DNA from: Pseudomonadota bacterium
GTDB lineage: Bacteria > Pseudomonadota > Gammaproteobacteria > Burkholderiales > JABEVD01
Length of the DNA: 64,000 nucleotides
Reading direction: 5' to 3'
NCBI GenBank assembly: GCA_021802545.1
Contig: JAJZRS010000005.1
Coordinates: 62,001 to 126,000 of the forward strand
The notes below the pieces were generated by a model that saw only the letters and a program-made list of their open reading frames with translations, was not told where the DNA came from and did not search any database. A program made the translations under genes and the position numbers. Below, one piece after another: positions 32,649 to 41,291 of the stretch. Position 1 is the first letter of the stretch. Every line of letters begins with the position of its first letter.

Positions 32649-33896
32649 GTGCCATTTGAAAACCTGAATCTCAATCCTCTCATCCTCAAGGCCTTGGAAG
32701 AGTCCGGTTATACGGAGCCCACCCCCATCCAGGAGCAGGCCATCCCTGAGCTTATCGCTGGACACGACCTGATGGCGTCAGCCCAGACCGGAACAGGGAA
32801 AACGGCAGCTTTCATGCTGCCCGCACTCAACAAGCTGAATGATGCGCCGAAAACGAATTCAAAAGGGCCCAGGATCCTGGTGCTCACCCCGACCCGCGAG
32901 CTTGCCCAGCAGGTGAGCGCTGCCGCGACCAAATACGGAAAATACATGCGCAATGCAAGAGTCGTCACCATTCTCGGCGGGATGCCCTATCCTGTCCAGA
33001 ACAAGCTGCTCTCCCGCCATGTTGACATCCTGGTCGCGACTCCGGGCAGGTTGATCGACCACATCGAGCGCGGCAGGATCGATTTCTCAAGGCTGGACAT
33101 GCTGATTCTGGACGAAGCGGACAGGATGCTCGACATGGGATTCATCGACGACGTCGAGCGGATTGCGCAGGCGACGCCGGCTTCTCGCCAGACTGTGCTT
33201 TTCTCGGCGACACTGGACGGTGCAATCGGCAAACTTGGCGCTTCGATGATGAGGGAACCCAAGCTCATTCGCATCGCTGCCCAGACTGCGAGGCACGAGC
33301 ATATCGAGCAAAGACTCCATTATGTCGACGACATGCATCACAAGAATCGCCTGCTGGATCACATGCTGCGCGACATCAACCTCAAGCAGGCCATCGTATT
33401 CACAGCCACGAAGCGAGATGCGGATCTGCTTGCGGATGACTTGCTTGCCAAGGGATACGATGCCGCAGCGCTTCACGGCGACATGAGCCAGCGTGAAAGA
33501 ATGAGGACGATCGCAAGACTCCGCCAGGGCGGCATCAGGGTGCTGGTTGCAACAGACGTCGCCGCACGCGGCATCGACGTGGCAGGTATCACCCATGTCA
33601 TCAATTTCGATTTGCCCAAATTCGCTGAAGATTATGTGCACAGGATAGGCAGGACGGGAAGGGCAGGCGCATCCGGCGTCGCCATTTCTTTCGTTTCCGG
33701 GCGGGATAGCCTGCACGTGAAGAGAATCGAGCGATTCACCGGGCAGGCCATCGCGGCTCACGTGATCGAAGGGCTGGAGCCGAAATTCAAGCCGCGCCCT
33801 CCGGCTGCCAAGCGGAATTTCCACGGGAAGGGTGAATACAGGAGTCCGCAACGGCGAAGCAGTGGAGGAGGTTACGCGCGAGATCGCGGCAGGTGA
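32649..33896 (+). CDS. rhlE: DEAD-box RNA helicase, RhlE-like
   Basis: The 415-residue ATP-dependent RNA helicase has the Q motif (T-P-I-Q), Walker A AQTGTGKT at 45-52, P-T-R-E-L-A, L-D-E-A-D-R-M-L-D-M-G-F, SAT, and in domain two V-A-T-D-V-A-A-R-G-I-D and HRIGRTGR. A short basic, Gly/Ser/Arg-rich tail follows. It starts at GTG with AGGAA upstream. A rho-independent terminator closes the gene. Confidence 0.93.
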   Translation: MPFENLNLNPLILKALEESGYTEPTPIQEQAIPELIAGHDLMASAQTGTGKTAAFMLPALNKLNDAPKTNSKGPRILVLTPTRELAQQVSAAATKYGKYMRNARVVTILGGMPYPVQNKLLSRHVDILVATPGRLIDHIERGRIDFSRLDMLILDEADRMLDMGFIDDVERIAQATPASRQTVLFSATLDGAIGKLGASMMREPKLIRIAAQTARHEHIEQRLHYVDDMHHKNRLLDHMLRDINLKQAIVFTATKRDADLLADDLLAKGYDAAALHGDMSQRERMRTIARLRQGGIRVLVATDVAARGIDVAGITHVINFDLPKFAEDYVHRIGRTGRAGASGVAISFVSGRDSLHVKRIERFTGQAIAAHVIEGLEPKFKPRPPAAKRNFHGKGEYRSPQRRSSGGGYARDRGR

Positions 33897-33900
33897 AATC

Positions 33901-33924
33901 AAAACGGCCCTCGGGCCGTTTTTT
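33901..33924 (+). terminator. Intrinsic terminator after rhlE
   Basis: The stem AAAACGGCC / GGCCGTTTT closes a CTCG loop and is followed by Ts. It sits 5 bases after the rhlE stop. The T run leads directly into the -10 box of the next gene. Confidence 0.85.
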
Positions 33925-33929
33925 GATTC

Positions 33930-33935
33930 TATAAT
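33930..33935 (+). promoter_or_regulatory. -10 element implying a leaderless transcript
   Basis: A perfect TATAAT ends 6 bases before the ATG at 33942. The expected start of transcription, about 7 bases after a -10 box, falls on or next to the A of that ATG. No ribosome binding site precedes the ATG and no -35 match is visible. Confidence 0.4.
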
Positions 33936-33941
33936 ATCGCG

Positions 33942-35729
33942 ATGCACAACACGGATCACCTGATTGAGCCCGCAGATGCAGTCACACTGCACGGTCTTTT
34001 CCTCGAGCGAGCGAGGCGCTCTCCCGATTCGGTCGCCTACCGGCATTTTTGCGGGGAGAGATGGCAAGACATCTCCTGGATCGAAGCCAAGCGACAAGTT
34101 GCACGCTGGCAGGCAGCATTGCTTTCCGAAGGATTGTCTCCCGGAGACCGGGTGGGCATCATGCTCAGGAATAGCCCTGAATGGGTGTATTTCGACCAGG
34201 CTGCCCTGTCACTTGGGCTCGTTGTCGTGCCTTTTTTTACCGTCGACAGGCCCGAAAATGTCGCCTTTATTGCCAATGATGCCGAAATCAGGGTCCTGCT
34301 TTTCGAAAACCAGTGGAAATACCTGAAGCAGGTCTCGGACGCGCTTGTTTCGGTGAAGCGCTTCATCAGTCTTTCCGAAATCGATGACGAAAACGAAGCG
34401 CGGCTGGTCCATGCATCCCTCTGGCTTCCCGAGGAAGCAGTCCTGATCGATTCGCCCATGGACAAGGATGCGCTTGCCACCATCATCTATACATCGGGTA
34501 CGACAGGGCATCCCAAGGGCGTCATGCTTTCCCATCACAACATCGTCTCCAATGCCTACAAGGGGCTTCTTTGTTTTCCCATAGGACCGGGGGATGTCAT
34601 GCTCTCCTTTTTGCCGCTGTCGCATTCATTCGAACGCACGGTGGGCTACTATGTTTCGATCATGGCGGGCTCGACCATCGCTTTCTCGAGGTCCATCCAG
34701 TTTCTGCTTGACGACATGCAGGTCATTCGTCCGACCGTGCTGGTGTCTGTGCCGAGGATATACGAGCGCATCTACAATTCGATCAGAGCGAATCTCGAAA
34801 AGGCTTCGCCTTTCTCGAGATGGCTTTTCAGTCTCGCTCAAAAAATCGGATGGAATCGCTTTCTCCACGAACAAGGAAGGGGAGGCTGGAAACTTTCCTT
34901 CCTGCTTTGGCCCGTGCTGAAGCCGCTCGTGGCGGACAAGGTGCTGGACCGCTTCGGCGGCAGGCTGAGACTATCGATCAGCGGCGGCGCGCCCCTGCAG
35001 CCCGCCATATCGAAGCTTTTTGTCTCGCTCGGCTTGACCCTCCTGCAGGGCTACGGGCTTACCGAGACCAGCCCCATCATCAGCGCAAACCGCATACATG
35101 CCAATTTTCCGGACAGCGCAGGGCTGCCCCTGGACGGCATCGAAGTCAGGGTAGGGGAGAATGACGCGCTGCTCGTCAGAAGCCCATGCAACATGCTCGG
35201 GTACTGGAAGAATCTTGAGGCGACTCGCGCTATGATCTCCGATGACGGTTGGCTCAACACGGGGGACACGGCCAGGATCTCCGAAACCGGGCATATCTAC
35301 ATCACAGGCAGGATCAAGGAAATCATCGTCATGTCGAACGGCGAGAAGGTTCCGCCTGCGGACATGCAGCACGCCATTCTCAGGGACAGCCTATTCGAGC
35401 AGGTCATGGTCTGCGGCGAAGGGCGTCCAGGGCTCGTCGCATTGGCCGTGTTGAACGCCGACGCATGGATGAAGCTCGCTCATGAACTTGGTCTCGACCC
35501 TGATGCCCCCGAATCCTTGAACGACAGGCGGGCGGAAAGAAAGGTGATTGAAAGAGTTTCGCGCCAGGTCAGTGAATTTCCCGGCTATGCGCGGATATCC
35601 AGGGTGCTGCTTCTGCTCGAGCCATGGAGCGTCGAGAACGGACTCCTCACCCCGACATTGAAGCTCAAGCGTCAGAAGGTGCTTGAAAAGTTCTCCAAAG
35701 AGATCGAGGCGTTCTACTCAATATACTGA
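33942..35729 (+). CDS. Long-chain fatty acyl-CoA synthetase / AMP-dependent ligase
   Basis: The 595-residue adenylate-forming enzyme activates fatty acids (or similar acids) to acyl-AMP and then acyl-CoA. The AMP-binding signature TIIYTSGTTGHPKGVMLSH, the L-S-G-G-A-P-L region, G-Y-G-L-T-E-T-S-P and the late D-G-W-L-N-T-G-D / I-T-G-R-x-K-E-I motif are all present. It resembles the FadD15-type group rather than E. coli FadD. It has no ribosome binding site before the likely start. It is the last gene before the accessory region; a functional tie is not evident. Confidence 0.9.
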   Translation: MHNTDHLIEPADAVTLHGLFLERARRSPDSVAYRHFCGERWQDISWIEAKRQVARWQAALLSEGLSPGDRVGIMLRNSPEWVYFDQAALSLGLVVVPFFTVDRPENVAFIANDAEIRVLLFENQWKYLKQVSDALVSVKRFISLSEIDDENEARLVHASLWLPEEAVLIDSPMDKDALATIIYTSGTTGHPKGVMLSHHNIVSNAYKGLLCFPIGPGDVMLSFLPLSHSFERTVGYYVSIMAGSTIAFSRSIQFLLDDMQVIRPTVLVSVPRIYERIYNSIRANLEKASPFSRWLFSLAQKIGWNRFLHEQGRGGWKLSFLLWPVLKPLVADKVLDRFGGRLRLSISGGAPLQPAISKLFVSLGLTLLQGYGLTETSPIISANRIHANFPDSAGLPLDGIEVRVGENDALLVRSPCNMLGYWKNLEATRAMISDDGWLNTGDTARISETGHIYITGRIKEIIVMSNGEKVPPADMQHAILRDSLFEQVMVCGEGRPGLVALAVLNADAWMKLAHELGLDPDAPESLNDRRAERKVIERVSRQVSEFPGYARISRVLLLLEPWSVENGLLTPTLKLKRQKVLEKFSKEIEAFYSIY

Positions 35730-35731
35730 AA

Positions 35732-35747
35732 TTGTAAATAATTACAA
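35732..35747. promoter_or_regulatory. AT-rich inverted repeat upstream of the first shared-C-terminus gene
   Basis: TTGTAAATAATTACAA has 6-base arms TTGTAA/TTACAA around ATAA and lies 80 bases before the start codon. The core TGTAAATAATT recurs upstream of the gene at 47745-50099. It may be a regulator site. A possible extended -10, TGCTTAAAT, is at 35791-35799. Confidence 0.4.
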
Positions 35748-35827
35748 AACAATTCCCCTTTAAATATCTTCCCTCGTTTGTTTCGTGCTGTGCTTAAATT
35801 GAATTAATGGCACGTAAGGGGATGATC

Positions 35828-38800
35828 ATGGGCAAGCGGATAATCAAGGCAGGCCTGCTTGTGGCCAGTCTGATTCTGGCGGCGGGTTGCCTGCCTTCTC
35901 TGGCGCAAGTCGTTCCTTATGCGAGCGATGCCAACACGGTATTGCTCGATCATTTCGACGGATCGACCACGGCAAGCATTCTCGGCTACAGCGAAAACGG
36001 TGCAGCATGCGGCGCTCTGAAGCCTTCAGCGACGCCCGTATCGGCCTACGTGGCCGGTCCTCCGGGATTGAACCAGGCGTTGATGCTGAGCCCTCCTTCC
36101 GGTCAGCCTGCCGGCTCCACTTCCTACCTTCAGTATCCAGGCGGGCAGCTGCTCAGCCAGGCGAACGGGACGATCGAGTTCTGGGTTTATCTCTCCGGCT
36201 ACGGCCAGGGTCTTTCGCTGGTGGACCAGGGCCCCAATTATTTGTCTTGCGCAGGCTGGACCTTCGGAATGAGTGTGACCGCAACTGGTCAGCTTCAGGC
36301 CGGTGCTTGGGCTGCGTTCAACATGAATTCTGGGGCAGCTATCGTTCCGCTGCAAACCTGGACTCAGGTGGCGGCCAGCTGGGGAAGCGCAGGGGCCAAG
36401 CTCTACATCAACGGGGTGCAGGTCGGAAGCGATACGAATACCGGCAAACCTGCGAGCGGGTATGGCGGTTCGGTGATGATGCGAATGGGTACCCATTCCG
36501 GCCTCAGCAGCATGATCGACGAGTTGAGAATATCGAATGTCCAGCGCACCTTCACGCCTGAGCCTGGTACTGGAACGCACAATGCCGGCGGCACCTATGC
36601 ATGGAGCTCGTCGACCAGCACGCTCAATTTGAACTTCACGAGCACCGATTTTTCCTGCAATGGTCCGACTGTAGGCGCGCAGACGCAGAGCAATGTGAGC
36701 ATCGCAGCTACGACCATGATCTGGCCGAACAGCGCGATGACCTGGAGCAGGCTGAGCGGAACCGCAGGTGACATCAGGGGAATCTGGACCGCGGCCGACC
36801 CGATGACTGGCAGCGCCTATTCCGCCACCTTCAATTCGGACGGCACCCTTTCTGTCACAGGCATGGTGGTTTCCTGCGGCGGAAGCAATGTTACCCCATC
36901 CAACAACCCTTCCGCCTCTTCCCAGCACTGGACGAACGGCTATTTCGTCCAGTTCCAGTACAACGATTCTCCCAAGACGGCGACATCTGTCAGCGTTTCC
37001 GGCCCGGGAATCACGGGTTCCGCATCGCTCACCTACGATCCTACCATGGGAGCGTGGAACTCCTGGGCTGCACCCAGCACTTCAGTGTCGCTTGGGACGA
37101 GCAATCCCGCGGGTTTGCCCTACACCTATACCTTCAGCATCACGGATGCCGCGGGAACACGGACGGCAAATTCCACTGTTTCCTGCTTCCAGCAGCAATT
37201 CGCTTCGGGGCTTGCGCCGAGCGGTTCGGCCACAGGAAATCCCGTCTTCAGCTGGACGGGAATCTCCGATCCTTCAGCGACCTACGGCATCGAGCTGCAC
37301 GATAGCGCCGGCAATCTGATTTGGAACAATCACGGCATTCCCGGCACGTCCATCACTTACAACGGGCCGCCCCTGACGCAAGGCATGGCCTACAATTATG
37401 ACGTCGTCGTCGAGATAAGCTCGACCTGCAGTACCGGTCAATCCTTCGCCCTGGGGAGTTTCACCTACGGTAGTTCCGGCACCTCGGCGCCTTCGGTTCC
37501 GACAGGGGTGAACGCCGTCGTAGCGGGTCCGAACCAGGTGAATGTCACATGGAACGTGTCGTCCGGTTCGGTTTCCTATTACCAGGTCTACAGGAACGGT
37601 GCCGCTGCCGGGACGCCTTCGGGGGCTGCCAACAATTTCTGGCCCGACAATTCGGTTGTTCCGGGCTCGACCTACAGCTACACGGTGGCGGCTTGCGATG
37701 CTTCGAACAATTGTTCGGCGCAATCCTCTCCTGCCGCAGCGTCGATCCCGGGCGGAACGGCAGTGTCGTCTTCCGGTTTCGCAGGAACCTATGGCGGGGC
37801 TGACACGGGGTACTGGGGCGCTGGCGTTGCTAACGGCACCATCATCCTGAGGGGCTTCTCCAATACCACTGGTCCTTTCAACGGCACGGGTTCGGTCACT
37901 GGCAACGGCTTCACCATGAGCGCCACGAACGGCACGAGCATGACCGGAACCATCGATCCCAGCACGGGAGCGGTCAGCGGCAGCTGGACGAACGGTAGCG
38001 CATCGGGAACCCTGTCCGGCGGCCCAGCGTCGATCTTCGCCGGCACCTATGCGGGTTCGGACAGCGGAAACTGGGCGGGCGATCTGGGCCCCAACGGACT
38101 GAACATCATGGGAATCTCCTCCACGACCAACACGCCTTTCGGCGGCAATGGCGCGGTGACCAACAATAGCTTTACCGTCCTCACCAATACCGGAACCACG
38201 CTGACCGGGACGATAGACCCGACCACAGGGGCCGTGTCCGGCAACTGGATGAGCATCATGGGCAGCGGAACGTTCACGGGGTCTGTCGTTGCGTGGGCGA
38301 ACGGCGCTCCGGGCAGTACGGGAGGAACAGTGACGACCAATCTGTTTTCGGGCTGGAATCTGATTGGCAACGGGATGAGCAACGCGATTACCGTCGCGAC
38401 CGCATTCGGCGACTCGACCAAGGTTACCACGGTGTGGAAATGGGAAACAAAAGGCACCAACACGAACATCGTCTACCCCAACTGGGCCTTCTATACCCCC
38501 AGCCTGGCCGACGGCGGAGCGGCCTATGCGGCTTCCAAGGGATACGATTTCCTGACCACGATCAATTCCGGAGAAGGCTTCTGGGTGAACGCCAAGGCAT
38601 CTTTCACCGTACCCTTGTCGGGCAGCGCGGTTTCGACCTCGACGTTTGCAGACAGCGCGACGGGCGGTGCGAACGGACTGCCTTCCGGCTGGAGCCTGAT
38701 CGCGGTGGGCGACAATCCCACGCCTTCGGCCTTCAACAAGAACATCGGCGCGACTCCGCCCGCCACCGGCACTATCCCCGTCAACCTCATCACGATCTGG

Positions 38801-38959
38801 TCGTGGAATGCCACGAGCGCCAACTGGTACTTCTATGCGCCCAGCCTGGATGCCAAAGGCGGTACGGCGCTGAGCGATTACATCACCAGCAAGAGCTACC
38901 TGAATTACGGCACCAATACGCTCACGCCCACGACAGGGTTCTGGATCAACCATCCCTGA
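35828..38959 (+). CDS. Large exported LamG/fibronectin-III protein with the shared C-terminal domain
   Basis: The 1,043-residue protein has a signal peptide; either LAAGC (lipobox-like) or SLA/Q (signal peptidase I) could be cut. I chose the ATG with AAGGGG six bases upstream. An N-terminal LamG/concanavalin-like region (about 35-235: LLDHFDG, I-E-F-W-V-Y, W-T-Q-V-A-A-S-W, I-D-E-L-R-I-S) suggests glycan binding. A fibronectin III domain lies near 560-650. Two Gly/Ser/Thr-rich repeats with Y-[AG]-G-[AS]-D-[TS]-G-x-W and T-G-T-I-D-P-[ST]-T-G-A-V-S-G follow (about 650-835). The last 202 residues (842-1043) are the shared domain: two tandem modules starting GWNLIGNG and GWSLIAVG, ending FWINHP. 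Its function is unknown; likely surface-exposed or secreted. Confidence 0.85.
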   Translation: MGKRIIKAGLLVASLILAAGCLPSLAQVVPYASDANTVLLDHFDGSTTASILGYSENGAACGALKPSATPVSAYVAGPPGLNQALMLSPPSGQPAGSTSYLQYPGGQLLSQANGTIEFWVYLSGYGQGLSLVDQGPNYLSCAGWTFGMSVTATGQLQAGAWAAFNMNSGAAIVPLQTWTQVAASWGSAGAKLYINGVQVGSDTNTGKPASGYGGSVMMRMGTHSGLSSMIDELRISNVQRTFTPEPGTGTHNAGGTYAWSSSTSTLNLNFTSTDFSCNGPTVGAQTQSNVSIAATTMIWPNSAMTWSRLSGTAGDIRGIWTAADPMTGSAYSATFNSDGTLSVTGMVVSCGGSNVTPSNNPSASSQHWTNGYFVQFQYNDSPKTATSVSVSGPGITGSASLTYDPTMGAWNSWAAPSTSVSLGTSNPAGLPYTYTFSITDAAGTRTANSTVSCFQQQFASGLAPSGSATGNPVFSWTGISDPSATYGIELHDSAGNLIWNNHGIPGTSITYNGPPLTQGMAYNYDVVVEISSTCSTGQSFALGSFTYGSSGTSAPSVPTGVNAVVAGPNQVNVTWNVSSGSVSYYQVYRNGAAAGTPSGAANNFWPDNSVVPGSTYSYTVAACDASNNCSAQSSPAAASIPGGTAVSSSGFAGTYGGADTGYWGAGVANGTIILRGFSNTTGPFNGTGSVTGNGFTMSATNGTSMTGTIDPSTGAVSGSWTNGSASGTLSGGPASIFAGTYAGSDSGNWAGDLGPNGLNIMGISSTTNTPFGGNGAVTNNSFTVLTNTGTTLTGTIDPTTGAVSGNWMSIMGSGTFTGSVVAWANGAPGSTGGTVTTNLFSGWNLIGNGMSNAITVATAFGDSTKVTTVWKWETKGTNTNIVYPNWAFYTPSLADGGAAYAASKGYDFLTTINSGEGFWVNAKASFTVPLSGSAVSTSTFADSATGGANGLPSGWSLIAVGDNPTPSAFNKNIGATPPATGTIPVNLITIWSWNATSANWYFYAPSLDAKGGTALSDYITSKSYLNYGTNTLTPTTGFWINHP
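38351..38956 (+). repeat. Long inverted repeat, copy 1 (shared C-terminal domain DNA)
   Basis: This block encodes the C-terminal domain of the LamG protein. By eye about nine in ten bases match the minus-strand copy at 47748-48347. The copies are in opposite orientation about 9 kb apart and bracket the glycosylation operon. Confidence 0.8.
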
Positions 38960-38974
38960 TGTTCAGGCATTCCC

Positions 38975-38999
38975 GCATGAGCCCTTGACGGGCTCATGC
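38975..38999 (+). terminator. Hairpin after the LamG protein gene
   Basis: A perfect 10-base stem, GCATGAGCCC / GGGCTCATGC, closes a TTGAC loop 16 bases after the stop. The T run after it is weak, so termination may be partial. Confidence 0.55.
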
Positions 39000-39008
39000 G
39001 CTGGATTC

Positions 39009-39038
39009 TTGCGGCAAACCCGAGCTTGTGCCTAAAAT
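39009..39038 (+). promoter_or_regulatory. Possible promoter of the glycosylation operon
   Basis: TTGCGG (39009-39014), an 18-base spacer and TAAAAT (39033-39038). Transcription starting near 39045 would exclude the GTG at 39028 as start codon and favours the ATG at 39070. Confidence 0.45.
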
Positions 39039-39069
39039 TAAGGTTTACCAGAAGCGGCTGAATACCTGC

Positions 39070-40806
39070 ATGCATCATCCCGGCGAGATTAAGGAAGATA
39101 CGCCCGAAAAAGAGCTTGGTTCGCGCTTGAGTCTCATCTTGGTCGGCCTGATGTGCTTCCTGCCTTTTCTGCAATGGAAGCATTATTACCCCATCACCGA
39201 TTTTTATTCCGAATGGCTTGCAGCGCTGATCGGCCTGCTGGCTGTTCTGGTCAATTTCAGGCGGCTTTCAGAGCTCCCCTTGATCGCATTGGTCTTCCTC
39301 GGATTTTTCGTGCTTGTCTGGCTCCAATATGCGCTTGGCATGATTCCCTATCCCCAGCAGGCGATTCTCGTTTCGCTCTACCTGCTTTGGGGTGCCTTGC
39401 TGGTCGTTTTGGGATATGCGCTCAAAAGGGATATCGGCATGGAGCAGATATCGTCCTTTCTCGCCTGGTTTCTGCTGTCAGGCGGCCTCCTGAGCGGTGT
39501 CGCGGCGATCATCCAGCATTATTTTTCAGGGATACCTGTCTTCTTCATCACGCCTGATCCTGCAGAGACGGTCTATGCCAATCTTGCCCAGCCGAATCAT
39601 TTTTCAGATTATGTTTCGCTGTCCATCGCATCGCTCTTGTACCTTGCCGCAACCGGGCGAATCAGATGGTTTGCTGCCTTTCCCATGGGAATTTTCCTGC
39701 TTTTCGTGCTTGCCCTGAGCGGTTCGAGAAGCGCATGGCTTTATCTTGTTGCGATCTTCCTGCTGGCCATGCTTCATTATCGTCGCGAGAAGAACAGGAC
39801 GCTCCTGGTAGGCGGAATTCTGCTGATTCCCTGCTTCCTGCTGATGCAGTGGGTTCCGCATATCCATCTTTTCGCCGCCCACGGCACGATCACTTCGGGC
39901 GAAAGGCTGGTCGGCAAGGAAAGCGGGATCAGACTGTACCTTTGGCGTGAATCGTGGATGATGTTCCTCAATTCGCCTCTCTTGGGCGTGGGTTTCGGTC
40001 AGTTTGCGTGGCATCATTTCATGCTCGGCCCGCTTTTCAACGACCCGAGGATCACGGGACTCTACAGCAATGCACACAATATCATCATGCAATTGCTGGC
40101 CGAGACCGGCATTGTAGGGATACTGACCTTCCTGGGCGGAATTGGTTTTTTGATCAGAAGAATGACCTTGCCTTTCAATCTTCACGCATGGTGGCTGTAT
40201 GCATTGCTGCTGGTGATTGCGCTGCACAGCATGGACGAATATCCGCTCTGGTATGCACACTTCCTTGGGCCTTTCGCATTCCTGCTCGGCATGGCAGAAG
40301 GACGCAGCCTGGCGCTCAGATGGGCTGGAAAATTTAGTGCCGTTCTCCTGATCTGCGGCAGCTACTTCATCACCAGCCTGTTCCGTGATTACCATACCCT
40401 TGAAGGGCTGATGTATCCGAGATACCAGAGTGGACGCCCTCCCTTGGCAAAGCCGCTGCTCTTCAAGGAATTGATCAGCTTCAACAAATATACGCTGCTC
40501 AAGCCTTATGTGGATTATTACATGGCTCAAATGATACCGATCGATCGCAGCAACCTCATGTGGAAAACAGCGCTCGTGGAGCGCGCTACGCGCTTTTCCC
40601 CTGCAGGGATCGTGCTGTACAGGGGGGCGGCGCTGCTGGCGCTGGACGGAAGAGTGAATGACGCGAGCATCATGGCCGAACGCGCAGCCTGCTCAGATCC
40701 CGATCTATTGGGCACTGCCAGATTCCTTTTTTTGGGATACAAGCATTATTTTCCAGCTGAATTCGATCCCTTGCTGAAGGCAATCGATGCAAGGCCGAAG
40801 CGTTGA
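39070..40806 (+). CDS. PglL/WaaL-like O-oligosaccharyltransferase (Wzy_C family)
   Basis: The 578-residue inner-membrane protein has about 10-12 hydrophobic helices up to residue 430, then a soluble C-terminal tail. Wzy/WaaL/PglL features are visible: N-L-A-Q-P-N-H-F-S-D, the A-L-S-G-S-R-S-A-W segment, the periplasmic loop with R-L-Y-L-W-R-E-S-W, G-V-G-F-G-Q-F-A-W and Y-S-N-A-H-N-I-I-M-Q-L-L-A-E-T-G. The L-A-Q-P-N-H motif and helical tail favour a PglL-type protein O-glycosylase over a pure O-antigen ligase. PglL enzymes transfer lipid-linked glycan to Ser/Thr of exported proteins. The gene leads an operon whose next member is a pseudopilin. Confidence 0.82.
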   Translation: MHHPGEIKEDTPEKELGSRLSLILVGLMCFLPFLQWKHYYPITDFYSEWLAALIGLLAVLVNFRRLSELPLIALVFLGFFVLVWLQYALGMIPYPQQAILVSLYLLWGALLVVLGYALKRDIGMEQISSFLAWFLLSGGLLSGVAAIIQHYFSGIPVFFITPDPAETVYANLAQPNHFSDYVSLSIASLLYLAATGRIRWFAAFPMGIFLLFVLALSGSRSAWLYLVAIFLLAMLHYRREKNRTLLVGGILLIPCFLLMQWVPHIHLFAAHGTITSGERLVGKESGIRLYLWRESWMMFLNSPLLGVGFGQFAWHHFMLGPLFNDPRITGLYSNAHNIIMQLLAETGIVGILTFLGGIGFLIRRMTLPFNLHAWWLYALLLVIALHSMDEYPLWYAHFLGPFAFLLGMAEGRSLALRWAGKFSAVLLICGSYFITSLFRDYHTLEGLMYPRYQSGRPPLAKPLLFKELISFNKYTLLKPYVDYYMAQMIPIDRSNLMWKTALVERATRFSPAGIVLYRGAALLALDGRVNDASIMAERAACSDPDLLGTARFLFLGYKHYFPAEFDPLLKAIDARPKR

Positions 40807-41291
40807 TGATGCAAGGCCAAGGCTTCCGTGCAGGTTTCACTCTGATCGAGATGCTGGCCGTATTGGCCATCCTGTCCATCCTGGCCGCCATGGCGGTTCC
40901 AATGACGAAATTGATCGTCAAGCACAAAAAAGAGGAAGAACTCAGGTATGATCTTCGCAAGATCAGGGGCGGACTCGACGCATACAAAATTGCAGCCGAT
41001 TCCGGGCGCATCGCCAAGAAGGTAGGCAGCTCCGGATATCCTGAAAAACTTGAAGACCTGGTCAAAGGAATGGACGACTTGCGCGACCCGAACAAGAAGG
41101 CAAAAATTTATTTCCTGCGCCGCATTCCAACCGATCCGATGGCTCCACCCGATTTGCATGGGACGGACAGCTGGGGAAAACGAAGTTACGAAAGTCCTCC
41201 TGACGACCCGCAGGAAGGAGACGACGTCTACGACGTGTATTCGAAGAGCGAAGCGACCGGACTCAACGGCGTGCCTTACAGAAAATGGTGA
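40806..41291 (+). CDS. GspG-like pseudopilin in the glycosylation operon
   Basis: The 161-residue prepilin has the leader RAGFTLIEMLAVLAIL: cleavage after Gly, Phe at +1, Glu at +5, then a hydrophobic helix. The C-terminal part has the motif R-R-I-P-T-D-P-M and ends D-V-Y-S-K-S...L-N-G-V-P-Y-R-K-W, like the pseudopilin at 54454. The ATG overlaps the preceding stop. Its place between an oligosaccharyltransferase and glycosyltransferases is unusual for a pseudopilin and suggests it is glycosylated or belongs to the apparatus encoded at 50-62 kb. Confidence 0.82.
   Translation: MMQGQGFRAGFTLIEMLAVLAILSILAAMAVPMTKLIVKHKKEEELRYDLRKIRGGLDAYKIAADSGRIAKKVGSSGYPEKLEDLVKGMDDLRDPNKKAKIYFLRRIPTDPMAPPDLHGTDSWGKRSYESPPDDPQEGDDVYDVYSKSEATGLNGVPYRKW

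Noticed and set aside
37274-38953. 559-codon minus-strand frame opposite the LamG protein
   Set aside because: It has no signal peptide or domain; the plus frame encodes the shared C-terminal domain seen in three other genes.
35828-38959. Calling the LamG protein a lipoprotein
   Set aside because: LAAGC has Ala rather than Leu/Val/Ile at -3 and a good signal peptidase I site (SLA/Q) follows, so both remain open.
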